A DNA stretch of 64,000 nt from Paratractidigestivibacter sp963630635 (lineage in GTDB: Bacteria; Actinomycetota; Coriobacteriia; Coriobacteriales; Atopobiaceae). Of the stretch, positions 35,416 to 44,997 are shown one piece after another. The stretch is taken from positions 62,001 through 126,000 of the forward strand of contig CAVGOA010000001.1 in NCBI GenBank assembly GCA_963630635.1, in the 5' to 3' direction. Both the position numbers and the translations under genes were made by a program. The notes below the pieces were generated by a model. It saw only the letters and a list, made by a program, of their open reading frames with translations. It had not been told where the DNA came from and made no database searches. The stretch's first letter is position 1; every line of letters starts with the position of its first letter.

Positions 35416-36525
35416 ATGGCCGCCCCGCTGTTGGTCTTCAAGATTGGCTCTTCCACGCTGGTCGACAAGAACGGTGCCCTTGACCAGGCATTCATTGCCA
35501 CGTTGTGTGACCAAATCGTTGAGCTCAGGTCGCAGGGTTGGTCGGTTGTCGTCGTGTCCTCTGGTGCTGCTGCGGCCGGTCGGGACGCGCTGGGCTTCTC
35601 CGCGCGTCCCACCGATATCGCCGACCTTCAGGCCTGTGCCGCCGCAGGGCAGGCCGTTTTGACCGAGGCCTACGCTCAGGTCCTGCGCGAGCGAGGTATC
35701 TCGTGCGCGCAGGTTCTTCTCACCAGGCGCGACGTGGTGGACCGCGACGGCTACTTGAACGCTCGCAACACCTTGTGCCGCCTGCTTGAGCTGGGCGCCG
35801 TTCCCGTGGTCAACGAGAACGACACCGTGTCTGTCGCCGAGTTCACCTTTGGCGACAACGATATGCTGGGCGCGATCGTCGCGGGCCTGGTGGCCGCCGA
35901 TCTCTACGTCATCATGTCCGACGTCGACGGCCTCTATACCGCAAACCCGCAGAAAGACCCCGCGGCTAAGCTCATCAGCCGCGTTGACCACATTGACGAG
36001 ACGATCTCGGCCATGGCGGGCGACAGCGCCTCTGCCTATGGCACGGGCGGCATGTCCTCTAAGGTCCGCGCCGCGCGCGCGATGATGGCGGCGGGCATCC
36101 CCACGGTCATCTGCGAGGGTCGTCGCCCCGGCGTTCTTCTCGATGTGGTTGGGGAGAAGGGCGTGGGGACTCGCTTTGAGCCCGCACAGGATGCCGGTCA
36201 CGAGAACGGCCGCAAGCTGTGGATCGGCCTGGCCGAGGTCGTTCGCGGCACCCTTACCCTGGACGACGGCGCTGCCAAGGCGGTCTTGGACAAGGGTGCG
36301 TCTATCTTGCCCGTAGGCGTGGCCGCCGTTTCTGGCGACTTTGCCAGCGGCGAGGTGGTCAACGTTACGAATCTTGACGGAAACCTCATTGGTCGCGGTG
36401 TCGTGCGATACTCAAGCGAGGATATGCAGAGGGTTCGCGGCTTAAAACTCGACGTCATCGCCCGTTTCTTGGGCGACGAGGCGGCTGTTCCCGCCGTGCA
36501 CCGAGACGAGCTTCTCGTTTTCTAA
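35416..36525 (+). CDS. proB: Glutamate 5-kinase
   Basis: First step of proline synthesis: phosphorylates glutamate at the gamma carboxyl. 369 residues with an amino-acid kinase domain (VFKIGSSTLV, VVVVSSGAAAAGRD, NENDTVS, SDVDGLYTANP, GTGGMSSKV) and a C-terminal PUA domain (about 275-350). It starts right after the obg stop, so it is probably translationally coupled. Known relatives are inhibited by proline. Confidence 0.97.
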   Translation: MAAPLLVFKIGSSTLVDKNGALDQAFIATLCDQIVELRSQGWSVVVVSSGAAAAGRDALGFSARPTDIADLQACAAAGQAVLTEAYAQVLRERGISCAQVLLTRRDVVDRDGYLNARNTLCRLLELGAVPVVNENDTVSVAEFTFGDNDMLGAIVAGLVAADLYVIMSDVDGLYTANPQKDPAAKLISRVDHIDETISAMAGDSASAYGTGGMSSKVRAARAMMAAGIPTVICEGRRPGVLLDVVGEKGVGTRFEPAQDAGHENGRKLWIGLAEVVRGTLTLDDGAAKAVLDKGASILPVGVAAVSGDFASGEVVNVTNLDGNLIGRGVVRYSSEDMQRVRGLKLDVIARFLGDEAAVPAVHRDELLVF

Positions 36526-36535
36526 GGAGAATGGC

Positions 36536-37795
36536 ATGGGTCAAGCCATCGATAAGGCAAAGCGCGCACACGACGTCGCCGCATATATCGCGGCGGCTCC
36601 GGCTTCTGTTCGCTCTGCGGCCATCAGCCGCGCGGCGTGCCTGATGAGGGAAAACGCCGCGACCATCGTGGAGGCCAACGAACGTGACCTGGCACGGGCG
36701 CGTGACAACGGCATGAGTGCCCCTTTGCAGGATAGGCTTGCCCTTACTGCCGATCGCATCGACGCTATCGCGAGCGCGCTCGAGAGCATCGCTGCTCAGG
36801 ATGATCCTTTGGGCCATGTCCTGGGCGGTCATCAGCTCGATAACGGCCTGGCCATCGAGCAGGTCCGCGTGCCTTTGGGTGTCGTTGCCATCATCTACGA
36901 GGCTCGCCCCAACGTGACGGCCGACGCCTTTGCATTGTGCCTGCGCTCGGGCAACGCCTGCGTCCTTAAGGGTGGCTCGGCTGCGGCCGACACCTGCGAG
37001 GCCATTGTGGCCCTTTGCCAGCAGGCCTTGGTCGACAGCGACCTTCCCGCCGATGCTGTCCAGTACGTCGTGGACGACGCGTCCCACACCCAGACGGCCG
37101 AGCTGCTTGAGGCCACGGGCCTTGTCGACGTCGTCATCCCGCGCGGCGGCGCGTCCTTGATCCGCGCCTGCGTCGACGGCGCCAAGGTCCCCATCATCGA
37201 GACGGGCACGGGCAATTGCCACATCTACCTGCACCGCACGGCCGATGCCTCTAAGGCCGTGGACATATGCGTCAACGCCAAGACGTCGCGCCCCGGCACC
37301 TGCAACTCCGCCGAGTCCCTTCTCGTCGACAAATGCTCCGCCGCAGAACTTCTCCCCGGTGTCCTTTTGGCTTTAGCCGAGAAGGGCGTTGAGCTTGTGG
37401 GAGACAAGACCGCTTGCGATATCGCGGCTGCTCATAGCGTTGCGATGGCAGACGCCACCGATGACGACTGGGGAACCGAGTACCTCGATCTCAAGATGAG
37501 CGTCTGCTGTGTGGAGGACATCGACCAGGCCATCGCTCACGTCAACCGCTACGGTACCAAGCACTCCGAGGCCATCGTCACCGAGTCCTACGAGGCCGCC
37601 CAAAAGTGGCTCGCGGGAATCGATGCCGCGGCTGTCTATGTCAACGCGTCCACGCGCTTCACGGATGGCGGCGTCTTTGGGCTTGGGGGAGAGATAGGCA
37701 TCTCGACCCAGAAGCTCCACGCGCGCGGCCCTATGGGGGCAGATGCCCTTACCACCACCAAGTACCTTATTCGCGGAAACGGGCAGACCCGATGA
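36536..37795 (+). CDS. proA: Gamma-glutamyl phosphate reductase
   Basis: Reduces gamma-glutamyl phosphate with NADPH, the step after ProB. 419 residues. Motifs: GVVAIIYEARPNVTADA, LKGGSAAADT, PRGGASLI, and the catalytic Cys in KTSRPGTCNSAESLLV. AAGGAG lies six bases before the ATG. It overlaps nadD by four bases (ATGA). Confidence 0.97.
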   Translation: MGQAIDKAKRAHDVAAYIAAAPASVRSAAISRAACLMRENAATIVEANERDLARARDNGMSAPLQDRLALTADRIDAIASALESIAAQDDPLGHVLGGHQLDNGLAIEQVRVPLGVVAIIYEARPNVTADAFALCLRSGNACVLKGGSAAADTCEAIVALCQQALVDSDLPADAVQYVVDDASHTQTAELLEATGLVDVVIPRGGASLIRACVDGAKVPIIETGTGNCHIYLHRTADASKAVDICVNAKTSRPGTCNSAESLLVDKCSAAELLPGVLLALAEKGVELVGDKTACDIAAAHSVAMADATDDDWGTEYLDLKMSVCCVEDIDQAIAHVNRYGTKHSEAIVTESYEAAQKWLAGIDAAAVYVNASTRFTDGGVFGLGGEIGISTQKLHARGPMGADALTTTKYLIRGNGQTR

Positions 37796-38496
37796 GCGGC
37801 AGTGCTTTGGATGCGGCCTGCGATCTACCCGAGCTTGGCGCAGACCCCAGCCGTACGTATCGCCTGGGCATCATGGGCGGTACCTTTGACCCCATCCACA
37901 ACGGCCACCTGGTGGCTGCCGAGCAGGCCTTCGGTGACCTTGAGCTTGACGTCGTTGTCTTCATGCCGGCCGGCTCTCCTGCCTTCAAACAAGACAAGAA
38001 GGTCACCTCTAAGGAAGACCGCTTTGCCATGACCCTGCTGGCCACGTCTAATAACCCGCACTTCTTGGCTTCGCGCTTCGAGGTCGATCGCGAGGGTGTC
38101 ACCTATACGGCAGAGACCCTGCGCCGCCTGCGGGCCCACTACCCCGATAACGTCGAGTTCTACTTCATTACCGGTGCTGACGCCATTAACGAGATCGTGA
38201 CCTGGACCGACGCCGCCGACATTGCGCGCCTCGCTCACCTTGTGGGGGCAACCCGTCCGGGTTACGACCTTGACAAGGCTTGGGAGACCATCGACGCATC
38301 CGGTTTGGATTTTGATGTGACGTACCTTTCGGTTCCTGCGTTGGCCATCTCATCGAGCTACCTTCGCCAGCGCGTGGGCGCCTCTCAGAGCTTGCGTTAT
38401 CTAACACCCAACTCCGTGGCCGGCTACATCCAGAAAAAAGGGCTCTACGGTACCGACCCCTCCAAGTTTGGTCACACGGGGAGGGTTATCGTATGA
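37792..38496 (+). CDS. nadD: Nicotinate-nucleotide adenylyltransferase
   Basis: Adenylates nicotinate mononucleotide in NAD synthesis. 234 residues from ATG 37792, overlapping the proA stop. Family motifs: GIMGGTFDPIHNGHL near 27-41, then ALAISSSYLRQRV near the C-terminus (ISSTxxR type). The first 20 or so residues are an extra head. It overlaps yqeK by four bases. Confidence 0.96.
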   Translation: MSGSALDAACDLPELGADPSRTYRLGIMGGTFDPIHNGHLVAAEQAFGDLELDVVVFMPAGSPAFKQDKKVTSKEDRFAMTLLATSNNPHFLASRFEVDREGVTYTAETLRRLRAHYPDNVEFYFITGADAINEIVTWTDAADIARLAHLVGATRPGYDLDKAWETIDASGLDFDVTYLSVPALAISSSYLRQRVGASQSLRYLTPNSVAGYIQKKGLYGTDPSKFGHTGRVIV

Positions 38497-39128
38497 GTGC
38501 GCCGGCGGCCCAGATCCCCACGACCTTCACGGTCGAGCAAGCCAACGTGGTCCAAGGCCTGATCTGCGATCTAAAGGAGCAGCTCGCGTCTAAGCCCAAG
38601 CGTTTTACCCACAGCCTGGGCGTCGCAGGCACGGCCTATGAGCTGGCTAACCTTTACGGGGCAGATCCCTATGACGTCTACGTTGCTGGCCTTCTCCATG
38701 ACTGGGACAAGGCGGTGTCCGCGGGCGACCTCGTGTCTCGCGCTAAGGGCCTGGGCATTGACCTGGGCGTCGACTACTCTCTGGTGGAGCCCCTGCTTCA
38801 CGGTATGGTCGCGGCACGGGAACTGCCCGCTCTCTACCCTTGGCTTTCCCAGGAGATTCTTGACGCCATCGCCGTTCATACCACGGCCGCGGCCCAGATG
38901 TCTTCTCTCGACATGGTCCTTTTTGTTGCGGACGGCATTGAGCCCAACCGTAAGGCGTCTCCGGGCATCCAAAAGACGCGCGACCTTGTGGGTAAGGTGA
39001 GCCTTGAAGATCTGTTTTGGGATTCGTTTAGCGCAGGCGTTGTCTATGTGATTGAGACCAACCGTTACCTTTGGCCTGGTACTATAGACATCTACAACAG
39101 CTGGGTCCAAGACCGCGCCCGCTCGTAG
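38493..39128 (+). CDS. yqeK: HD-domain phosphohydrolase YqeK (Ap4A hydrolase family)
   Basis: 211 residues with the HD pattern: an early RFTHSLGVAGTA, then LLHDWDK, and distal HTTAAAQMS and DGIEPNR. Relatives split diadenosine tetraphosphate symmetrically. The nadD-yqeK-rsfS order is the usual one and supports the call. It starts inside the nadD stop (ATGA). Confidence 0.93.
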   Translation: MSAPAAQIPTTFTVEQANVVQGLICDLKEQLASKPKRFTHSLGVAGTAYELANLYGADPYDVYVAGLLHDWDKAVSAGDLVSRAKGLGIDLGVDYSLVEPLLHGMVAARELPALYPWLSQEILDAIAVHTTAAAQMSSLDMVLFVADGIEPNRKASPGIQKTRDLVGKVSLEDLFWDSFSAGVVYVIETNRYLWPGTIDIYNSWVQDRARS

Positions 39129-39164
39129 CAGCAAGCAAAAACCGTTTAGTTTGGAGTTTTATCT

Positions 39165-39587
39165 ATGGCAGCGACTTCACTGCAAATCGCCCAGGTGGCC
39201 GCCGTGGCCGCCGACGACAAGAAGGCCTCTGACATCTGTGTTCTTGACCTTACCGGCAAGACCGATGTCTGCGACTACTTTGTCATCTGCACTGGTTCCA
39301 ATAACCGCCAGGTAGATGCCATTGTCGATGAGATTCGCGAGAAGGTCTCTAAGAACTTTGGCTTAAGCCCGCTTTCTTGCGAGGGTCGCGAGGGCCTTCG
39401 CTGGGTCCTTGTCGATTACGGCGCGGTTGTCGTCCACGTCTTCACGCCCGAGATGCGCGATTTCTACCGTCTTGAGCGCCTGTGGGGCGACGCGCCGCGC
39501 GTCGAGCTCAACCTCGAGGGCGCCATCGACGAGGCCGGGGTCGAGTACGAGGTCGAGCCTTCCCGCGTCGATGGGGACGAGGCTTAA
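39165..39587 (+). CDS. rsfS: Ribosome silencing factor RsfS
   Basis: 140 residues, DUF143 family: CDYFVICTGSNNRQVDAIVDEI and GLRWVLVDYGAVVVHVFTPEMRDFYRLERLW. It binds L14 and blocks subunit joining when nutrients are short. GGAG lies before the ATG. It converges on dinB with only 12 bases between stops and no hairpin; the gap contains an AACCGGTT palindrome. Confidence 0.96.
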   Translation: MAATSLQIAQVAAVAADDKKASDICVLDLTGKTDVCDYFVICTGSNNRQVDAIVDEIREKVSKNFGLSPLSCEGREGLRWVLVDYGAVVVHVFTPEMRDFYRLERLWGDAPRVELNLEGAIDEAGVEYEVEPSRVDGDEA

Positions 39588-39599
39588 ATTACCAACCGG

Positions 39600-40904
39600 T
39601 TAGTCCTTGTTTTGGGGCGCCGTGTCCGAGGTCTTCTCGCTAAAGCGAAGCTCACGACCTTGCGACACGGCGCCTTCTCCAAAGCGCGCGCGAATCTGGT
39701 CGGTGGTCTTTGACAAGCCCGAAGTGTCGCGTCGCGGCTTTTTATCGTGCTCTTCCTGCGGCCCAAAGAGCGCCATCTGCTGCGCTGCCGGCTCGTTGAA
39801 GTGCGAGAGCCCCACGCCCACCAGCCGCACCGTCATTCCCGGTGACCAGATCTGGCGCAACAGGTCGATTGCCTTGGGGCAAAACACGCGCTCGTCGTCC
39901 GTGGGGGCGTCCAGGCGCATCTGCGCCGTCTTTCCGTGACAGGCGTCGTATTTAATCTTGAGGGTAAGTGTGGCCCCTACCAGGCCCTTCTTGCGAAGGC
40001 GCCGACCGCAAAGCGTTCCCACGTGCCAAATCGCGGCCTCGATATCCGTTTTGTCGAGAAGATCTTGCGTGAAGGTGCGCTCGTTCGAGACCGATTTGAC
40101 CTCATCTGGCTCATAGGCGCTGGCGACGGCGCTTTCTTCTCGCCCTTGTGCCCTTAGCACCATGCGGGGCCCCACGACACCAAACTCAGCCTTCATTTTA
40201 TTGACGTCTGTGCGCGCTAGCTGCCCCAAGGTCTTGATGCCCATAGCGGCGAGACGCGCGGCGCTTGCGTGACCGATTCCGCTCATGGCACTTACCGGCA
40301 GCGGCGCCAAAAACGTCGCCTCGCAACCGGGCCATACCACAGTAAACCCGCGAGGCTTCTCCTTCTCGGAGGCAATCTTGGCGATTGTCTTGTTGGTTCC
40401 AAGCCCTATTGAGCACGTGACGCCCAGCTCGCGAACACGCGCCTGTATCCTTTGGCACATCTCAACAGGGCTTTCTTTAGAGAAGCGCCCTGGCGTTACG
40501 TCAAAGAACGCCTCGTCGATAGAAACCTGCTCGACATAGGGCGTCTCGTCCATAAGAATGGCCATGACCTGTGCGGACATCTCGCGGTAGCGGTCAAAGT
40601 GTCCTTGGGTCCAGATTGCCTGCGGGCAGAGCCTTTGCGCCTGCGCCGACGGCATGGCCGAGTGCACGCCAAATTTCCTGGCTTCATAGGACGCCGTCGA
40701 GACGACCCCGCGCTTGTTCGCAGATCCTCCCACAATCACGGGTTTGCCGCGCCATTCGGGGTGGTCCAGCTGCTCGACAGAGGCAAAGAAGGCATCCAGG
40801 TCAAGCAGGCCTATCGCCTTGCCGGTCCAGGTAAGAGCGGGGGAGGGCGCAGGGTCTTGCGCCGGCGCGGGATGTGTCGTCTTAGGCTTTGTCATGCCTC
40901 CCAT
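39600..40904 (-). CDS. dinB: DNA polymerase IV
   Basis: Y-family translesion polymerase, 434 residues. Catalytic motifs: GLLDLDAFFASVEQ, the YEARKFGV loop, and VSIDEAFFDVT with the paired acidic residues; then the HhH region SGIGHASAARLAAMGI and the little-finger domain. The C-terminus carries QQMALFG, a likely beta-clamp-binding motif (QxxLF type). ATG 40904 overlaps the kinase stop as TAATG; a second ATG (40895) has GGGAGG too close in front. It appears translationally coupled to the histidine kinase, an unusual neighbour for dinB. Confidence 0.95.
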   Translation of the reverse strand: MGGMTKPKTTHPAPAQDPAPSPALTWTGKAIGLLDLDAFFASVEQLDHPEWRGKPVIVGGSANKRGVVSTASYEARKFGVHSAMPSAQAQRLCPQAIWTQGHFDRYREMSAQVMAILMDETPYVEQVSIDEAFFDVTPGRFSKESPVEMCQRIQARVRELGVTCSIGLGTNKTIAKIASEKEKPRGFTVVWPGCEATFLAPLPVSAMSGIGHASAARLAAMGIKTLGQLARTDVNKMKAEFGVVGPRMVLRAQGREESAVASAYEPDEVKSVSNERTFTQDLLDKTDIEAAIWHVGTLCGRRLRKKGLVGATLTLKIKYDACHGKTAQMRLDAPTDDERVFCPKAIDLLRQIWSPGMTVRLVGVGLSHFNEPAAQQMALFGPQEEHDKKPRRDTSGLSKTTDQIRARFGEGAVSQGRELRFSEKTSDTAPQNKD

Positions 40905-42136
40905 TATAGGAAGACGTGGAAGGTCGTCCCCTCACCGGCCGAGCTTGTGGCCCAGATTTTTCCGCCGTGGGAGTCGACGATGCTCTTGGCAATTGCCAGG
41001 CCCAGGCCAAAGCCGCCCGCTTGCTGGCGGGTCCTGGCCTCGTCGGTGCGGTAGAAACGGTCAAAGAGATGGTCCAGGTCCTTTTGCTCTATCGCGGGAC
41101 CCGAGTTGTTGACCTCAAGAAGCGCGTTCTTACCGGTCTTCTTGAGGGTTACCTTGACCGCCTTGCCCTTCTCGGAATACTTGGTCGCGTTGTCCAGAAG
41201 GGTCTTGGCCACGCGCTCGAGCTGGACCTTGTCGCCCGTCACGGTGACGCCTGCCTGCAGGTCGGCCTCGATGGTGCAGCCGCGCTCAAAAGCCAAGGCG
41301 TCGAATTCCAAAACCGCGTTGTCCACGGCGTCAGTGAGGCAAAACTCTGCCATCTGCGGTTTGACGGTAGTGCCGCTCGCCTTGTTCTCATCGGCGCGTG
41401 CCAAGGTGAGAAGGTCCTCTACCAGCGTCTTCATGTGAGAGGCTTCGTCTGCCGTGATGTCGACCCAGTGCTTGGAGTCGACGGGCACCCCTTTGTCTTT
41501 CTGCAGGATCTGCAGGTTGGCGATGATGACGGCAAGTGGTGTCTTGAGCTCATGCGACGCGTCCGAGATAAAGCGTCGTTGCTGGTCCCAGGCCACCTCC
41601 ACCGGCTTCATGGCCCGCTTGGCCAGCGCGCGCACCACAAACCACAGGGCCACCATCGAGCAAACAACGATGACCGCGTCGATCCCCAGCTGCTTAAAGA
41701 AGGTCGTGTCTCGCCCGCGCGTGTCGCAGATGGCAATACGGTAGCCCCATGAGGTCTCTTTTTTCATCCAAGCCAGGTGGTGCTCGAAATCAGTGCCCTG
41801 AGTCTCGGTTGAGCAGGAAGCCTTGTATAAAAGCGTGTTGAGAAGGTCGCCGTCGATGTCGATGGGGCTGTCGCTTTTGCTCAGCATGATGCCGCCGGCG
41901 TTTGCGTCAACGGTGATGACCAGCATGCTGTCCGCACCGCCTGGCCCAAACCCCGAGTCGCCCATGCGGGCGCTTCTCGCATAGCCGTCTGCCAGGCTTT
42001 TTGAGAGAAGCGCCCAGGTGGTCGAGGTCTGCGTGGTCCAGTTGGCCACCAACGTCGACCCTAAGGCCAAAATGAGGACCATCCCGGTCAAGGACATGGT
42101 GATGAGCGTGAGCTCGCGTTGAAGCTTCTTTAGCAT
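40904..42136 (-). CDS. Sensor histidine kinase
   Basis: 410 residues. Two membrane segments (about 12-33 and 173-193) flank an extracytoplasmic sensor of about 140 residues with no recognised fold. The H box is SDASHELKTPLAVI with the phospho-accepting His. The ATPase has N box LLDNATKYSE, then DLDHLFDRFYR and GGFGLGLAIAKSIV. Its partner is the response regulator 36 bases upstream in the operon. It ends overlapping dinB. Confidence 0.95.
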   Translation of the reverse strand: MLKKLQRELTLITMSLTGMVLILALGSTLVANWTTQTSTTWALLSKSLADGYARSARMGDSGFGPGGADSMLVITVDANAGGIMLSKSDSPIDIDGDLLNTLLYKASCSTETQGTDFEHHLAWMKKETSWGYRIAICDTRGRDTTFFKQLGIDAVIVVCSMVALWFVVRALAKRAMKPVEVAWDQQRRFISDASHELKTPLAVIIANLQILQKDKGVPVDSKHWVDITADEASHMKTLVEDLLTLARADENKASGTTVKPQMAEFCLTDAVDNAVLEFDALAFERGCTIEADLQAGVTVTGDKVQLERVAKTLLDNATKYSEKGKAVKVTLKKTGKNALLEVNNSGPAIEQKDLDHLFDRFYRTDEARTRQQAGGFGLGLAIAKSIVDSHGGKIWATSSAGEGTTFHVFL

Positions 42137-42172
42137 GCGGGTCCCTGCGACGAATCCGGCGACTATCGCGTC

Positions 42173-42859
<687 letters not shown>

Positions 42860-42878
42860 GGTACCCTCTCTTTCAGCT

Positions 42879-42910
42879 AACTGATAGATGATGGCTCAAT
42901 GCTATCTGTT
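42879..42910. promoter_or_regulatory. Inverted repeat in front of the response regulator gene
   Basis: AACTGATAG (42879-42887), a 14-base spacer and CTATCTGTT (42902-42910): nine-base arms with one mismatch and centres 23 bases apart. The location suits autoregulation. It shares TGATAGAT with the repeats at 54552-54617. Its function is inferred. Confidence 0.4.
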
Positions 42911-42980
42911 GGGACTTAAATTGGCCTGAACCATAGGCGCCATCTCGTTCTCAACACTCAGCATTCACAAAAACTGCACC

Positions 42981-43008
42981 TTGTCAGCAGCGCCAACAGT
43001 CGTAAACT
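42981..43008 (+). promoter_or_regulatory. Probable rpsP promoter
   Basis: TTGTCA (42981-42986), a 16-base spacer and TAAACT (43003-43008). The leader is about 65 bases. Confidence 0.55.
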
Positions 43009-43081
43009 GTATGACTGTTCTGTGGCTTGCGGTGCGGCCTACCCAAATACTACGTGCACCGCCCGTATGGAGGAGTTTTAA

Positions 43082-43417
43082 TTGGCAGTCAAGATTCGCC
43101 TGGCCCGTCACGGTGCCAAGAAGCGTCCGTACTACCGCGTTGTCGTCGCTGACAGCCGCATGCCCCGCGACGGCCGCTACATCGAGCTCGTTGGTCGCTA
43201 CAACCCGCTGACCAGCCCCAAGACCATCGACATCAACATCGAGAAGGTCGACGAGTGGATCGCCAAGGGTGCTCAGCCCACCAACACCGTGTCTCACCTT
43301 ATCGACATCGCCCGTGGCGAGAAGCCCGCTGCCGAGAAGAAGGCCAAGCTCTCCAAGAAGGCCGCCGCTAAGGCCGCTGCCGCCGCCGAGGCCGCCGCTG
43401 AGGCCGACGCCGAGTAG
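43082..43417 (+). CDS. rpsP: 30S ribosomal protein S16
   Basis: 111 residues: VKIRLARHGAKKRPYYRVVVADSR (partly quoted), then ELVGRYNPL. The start is TTG with GGAGGAG six bases upstream. The last 35 residues form a Lys/Ala/Glu-rich tail beyond the usual S16 core. It heads the rpsP-khpA-rimM-trmD-lepB series. Confidence 0.97.
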   Translation: MAVKIRLARHGAKKRPYYRVVVADSRMPRDGRYIELVGRYNPLTSPKTIDINIEKVDEWIAKGAQPTNTVSHLIDIARGEKPAAEKKAKLSKKAAAKAAAAAEAAAEADAE

Positions 43418-43479
43418 TCTGCGTGGTCGATAACATGGAGACCACGCAGGATACCCAGCTCGTCGCCGAGGAAGAAGAG

Positions 43480-43725
43480 ATGGCCTCTGACAAGGTCGCC
43501 GATCTTGTCGAGTACATTGTCTGCGGACTCGTTGACGATCAGGATGCGGTCTCCCTTGACGTGACCGACGGCGAGGAGGGTTCCCTCATCGAGGTGAGCT
43601 GCTCCGAGGCCGACGCAGGCCGTGTCATCGGCCGTAAGGGCCGTACCATCAAGGCAATCCGCACGCTCGCCCGCGCCTTGGGCCAGCGTGTTGGTACCGA
43701 CGTCGAGGTTGAGGTCGTAGGCTAG
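43480..43725 (+). CDS. khpA: KH-domain RNA-binding protein KhpA
   Basis: 81 residues from ATG 43480 (GAGG eight bases upstream). It matches the usual small KH protein, with DLVEYIVCGLVDD and the GxxG loop in GRVIGRKGRTI. In-frame starts at 43423 and 43435 would add an acidic head but have no binding site. It is an RNA chaperone-like protein that in relatives pairs with KhpB and affects cell length and translation. Confidence 0.9.
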   Translation: MASDKVADLVEYIVCGLVDDQDAVSLDVTDGEEGSLIEVSCSEADAGRVIGRKGRTIKAIRTLARALGQRVGTDVEVEVVG

Positions 43726-43730
43726 CGCCA

Positions 43731-44252
43731 ATGCAGCAACGCTTTAAGTGCATAGCCCGTGTGGAGAAGACCCACGGGAGAAAAGGGGAGGTCGTGACGG
43801 TTCCCGCCCACGGCCTTCCCTCACTTATGCGTAAAGGCATGAAGGTTGCCGTGGTCCCGCCCGCCCTTAAGGGCTCGCGCTGGCACGAGGTGCTGCGCGT
43901 CGAGGGCGACGACCGCGCAGGCAGCTTGGTGGCCCTCTCGGGCGTGGGCGACATCGCCGCGGCGCAGGAACTCGTTGGCAAGTACGTCCTTGCCTTTGCA
44001 GACGACCTGCCCGAGGACCTGGCTCTCCACGACCCCCGTGCGCTTATCGGCCGCGAGATTTGCCACGTGACCGGCAAGGCGCTGGGCACCATCACCGAGG
44101 TTATGTGCGGCCCCGCCAACGACGTCTGGGTCATCGAGGGCCAGCTGGGCGAGGTTCTTCTCCCCGTTATCGATCAAGTTGTTATTGACGTGCCCGAACA
44201 AGGCGCAATTACCGTCGACGCCACAGGCTTTGTGGGAAAGGTTGATCTTTGA
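43731..44252 (+). CDS. rimM: Ribosome maturation factor RimM
   Basis: 173 residues, two beta-barrel domains: N-terminal IARVEKTHGRKGEVVTV, and the C-terminal PRC-barrel with IGREICHV and EVLLPVIDQVVIDV. It helps mature the 30S head by binding S19. Its stop overlaps trmD as TGATG. Confidence 0.94.
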   Translation: MQQRFKCIARVEKTHGRKGEVVTVPAHGLPSLMRKGMKVAVVPPALKGSRWHEVLRVEGDDRAGSLVALSGVGDIAAAQELVGKYVLAFADDLPEDLALHDPRALIGREICHVTGKALGTITEVMCGPANDVWVIEGQLGEVLLPVIDQVVIDVPEQGAITVDATGFVGKVDL

Positions 44253-44986
44253 TGCACTTTGAGATCGTCTCGACCATTCCCCAGGTATTTGCCCCTTATT
44301 TGGACACCTCTATTCTGGGTCGCGCCCAGAAGAAGCAAGTCTTCACCTATCAAGCCTATGACCTGCACGATTGGTCGCAGGACAAGCACAAGAAGGTGGA
44401 TGATTATACCTTTGGCGGGGGCCAGGGCCTTCTCATGAAGCCCGCTCCCATTTTTGACGCGGTCGAGGAGATCTGCGCCTCAAAGGAGTCCAAGCCCTGC
44501 GTCGTGTTCTTCTCGCCGGTGGGAAAGCCGTACACGCAAGCGTGCGCCGAGCGCCTTAGCCGCGAGGAGCGCGTGATCTTTGTGTGCGGGCGTTACGAGG
44601 GCATGGACGAGCGCGTCTATACCCTGGCAGACGAGGTCTACTCGCTGGGAGATTACGTCTTGACCGGCGGAGAGCTGGCCGCTATGGCCGTTATCGACTC
44701 GGTGGTTCGCCTGCTTCCCGGGGGCCTTGGCAACGACAAGAGTGCCGAGGACGAGTCCTTCTCTGACGGCCTTCTTGAGTACGCCCAGTACACGCGCCCG
44801 GCGAGCTTTCGTGACATGGACGTGCCGGATGTCCTGCTTTCTGGCAACCACGGCGAGGTCGACAAATGGCGCCGCAAGAGCTCCATCGAGCGCACCGCCA
44901 AGTGGCGCCCCGATCTTCTCGCCGCCGCAGACCTCACGCCTGACGAGCGCGCGTACGCCGACTCGCTTTTACCCCAAGATCTCTAG
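44252..44986 (+). CDS. trmD: tRNA (guanine-N1)-methyltransferase
   Basis: Methylates G37 in tRNAs with a G36 neighbour. 244 residues from ATG 44252 (TGATG overlap with rimM). Trefoil-knot SPOUT enzyme: DYTFGGGQGLLMKP, CGRYEGMDERV, and SLGDYVLTGGELAAMAVIDSV. Confidence 0.97.
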   Translation: MHFEIVSTIPQVFAPYLDTSILGRAQKKQVFTYQAYDLHDWSQDKHKKVDDYTFGGGQGLLMKPAPIFDAVEEICASKESKPCVVFFSPVGKPYTQACAERLSREERVIFVCGRYEGMDERVYTLADEVYSLGDYVLTGGELAAMAVIDSVVRLLPGGLGNDKSAEDESFSDGLLEYAQYTRPASFRDMDVPDVLLSGNHGEVDKWRRKSSIERTAKWRPDLLAAADLTPDERAYADSLLPQDL

Positions 44987-44997
44987 GGAGGCCGCCT

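Noticed and set aside
34039..36201. 720-codon minus-strand frame opposite obg and proB
   Set aside because: Same antisense shadow; the sense genes carry full catalytic motifs.
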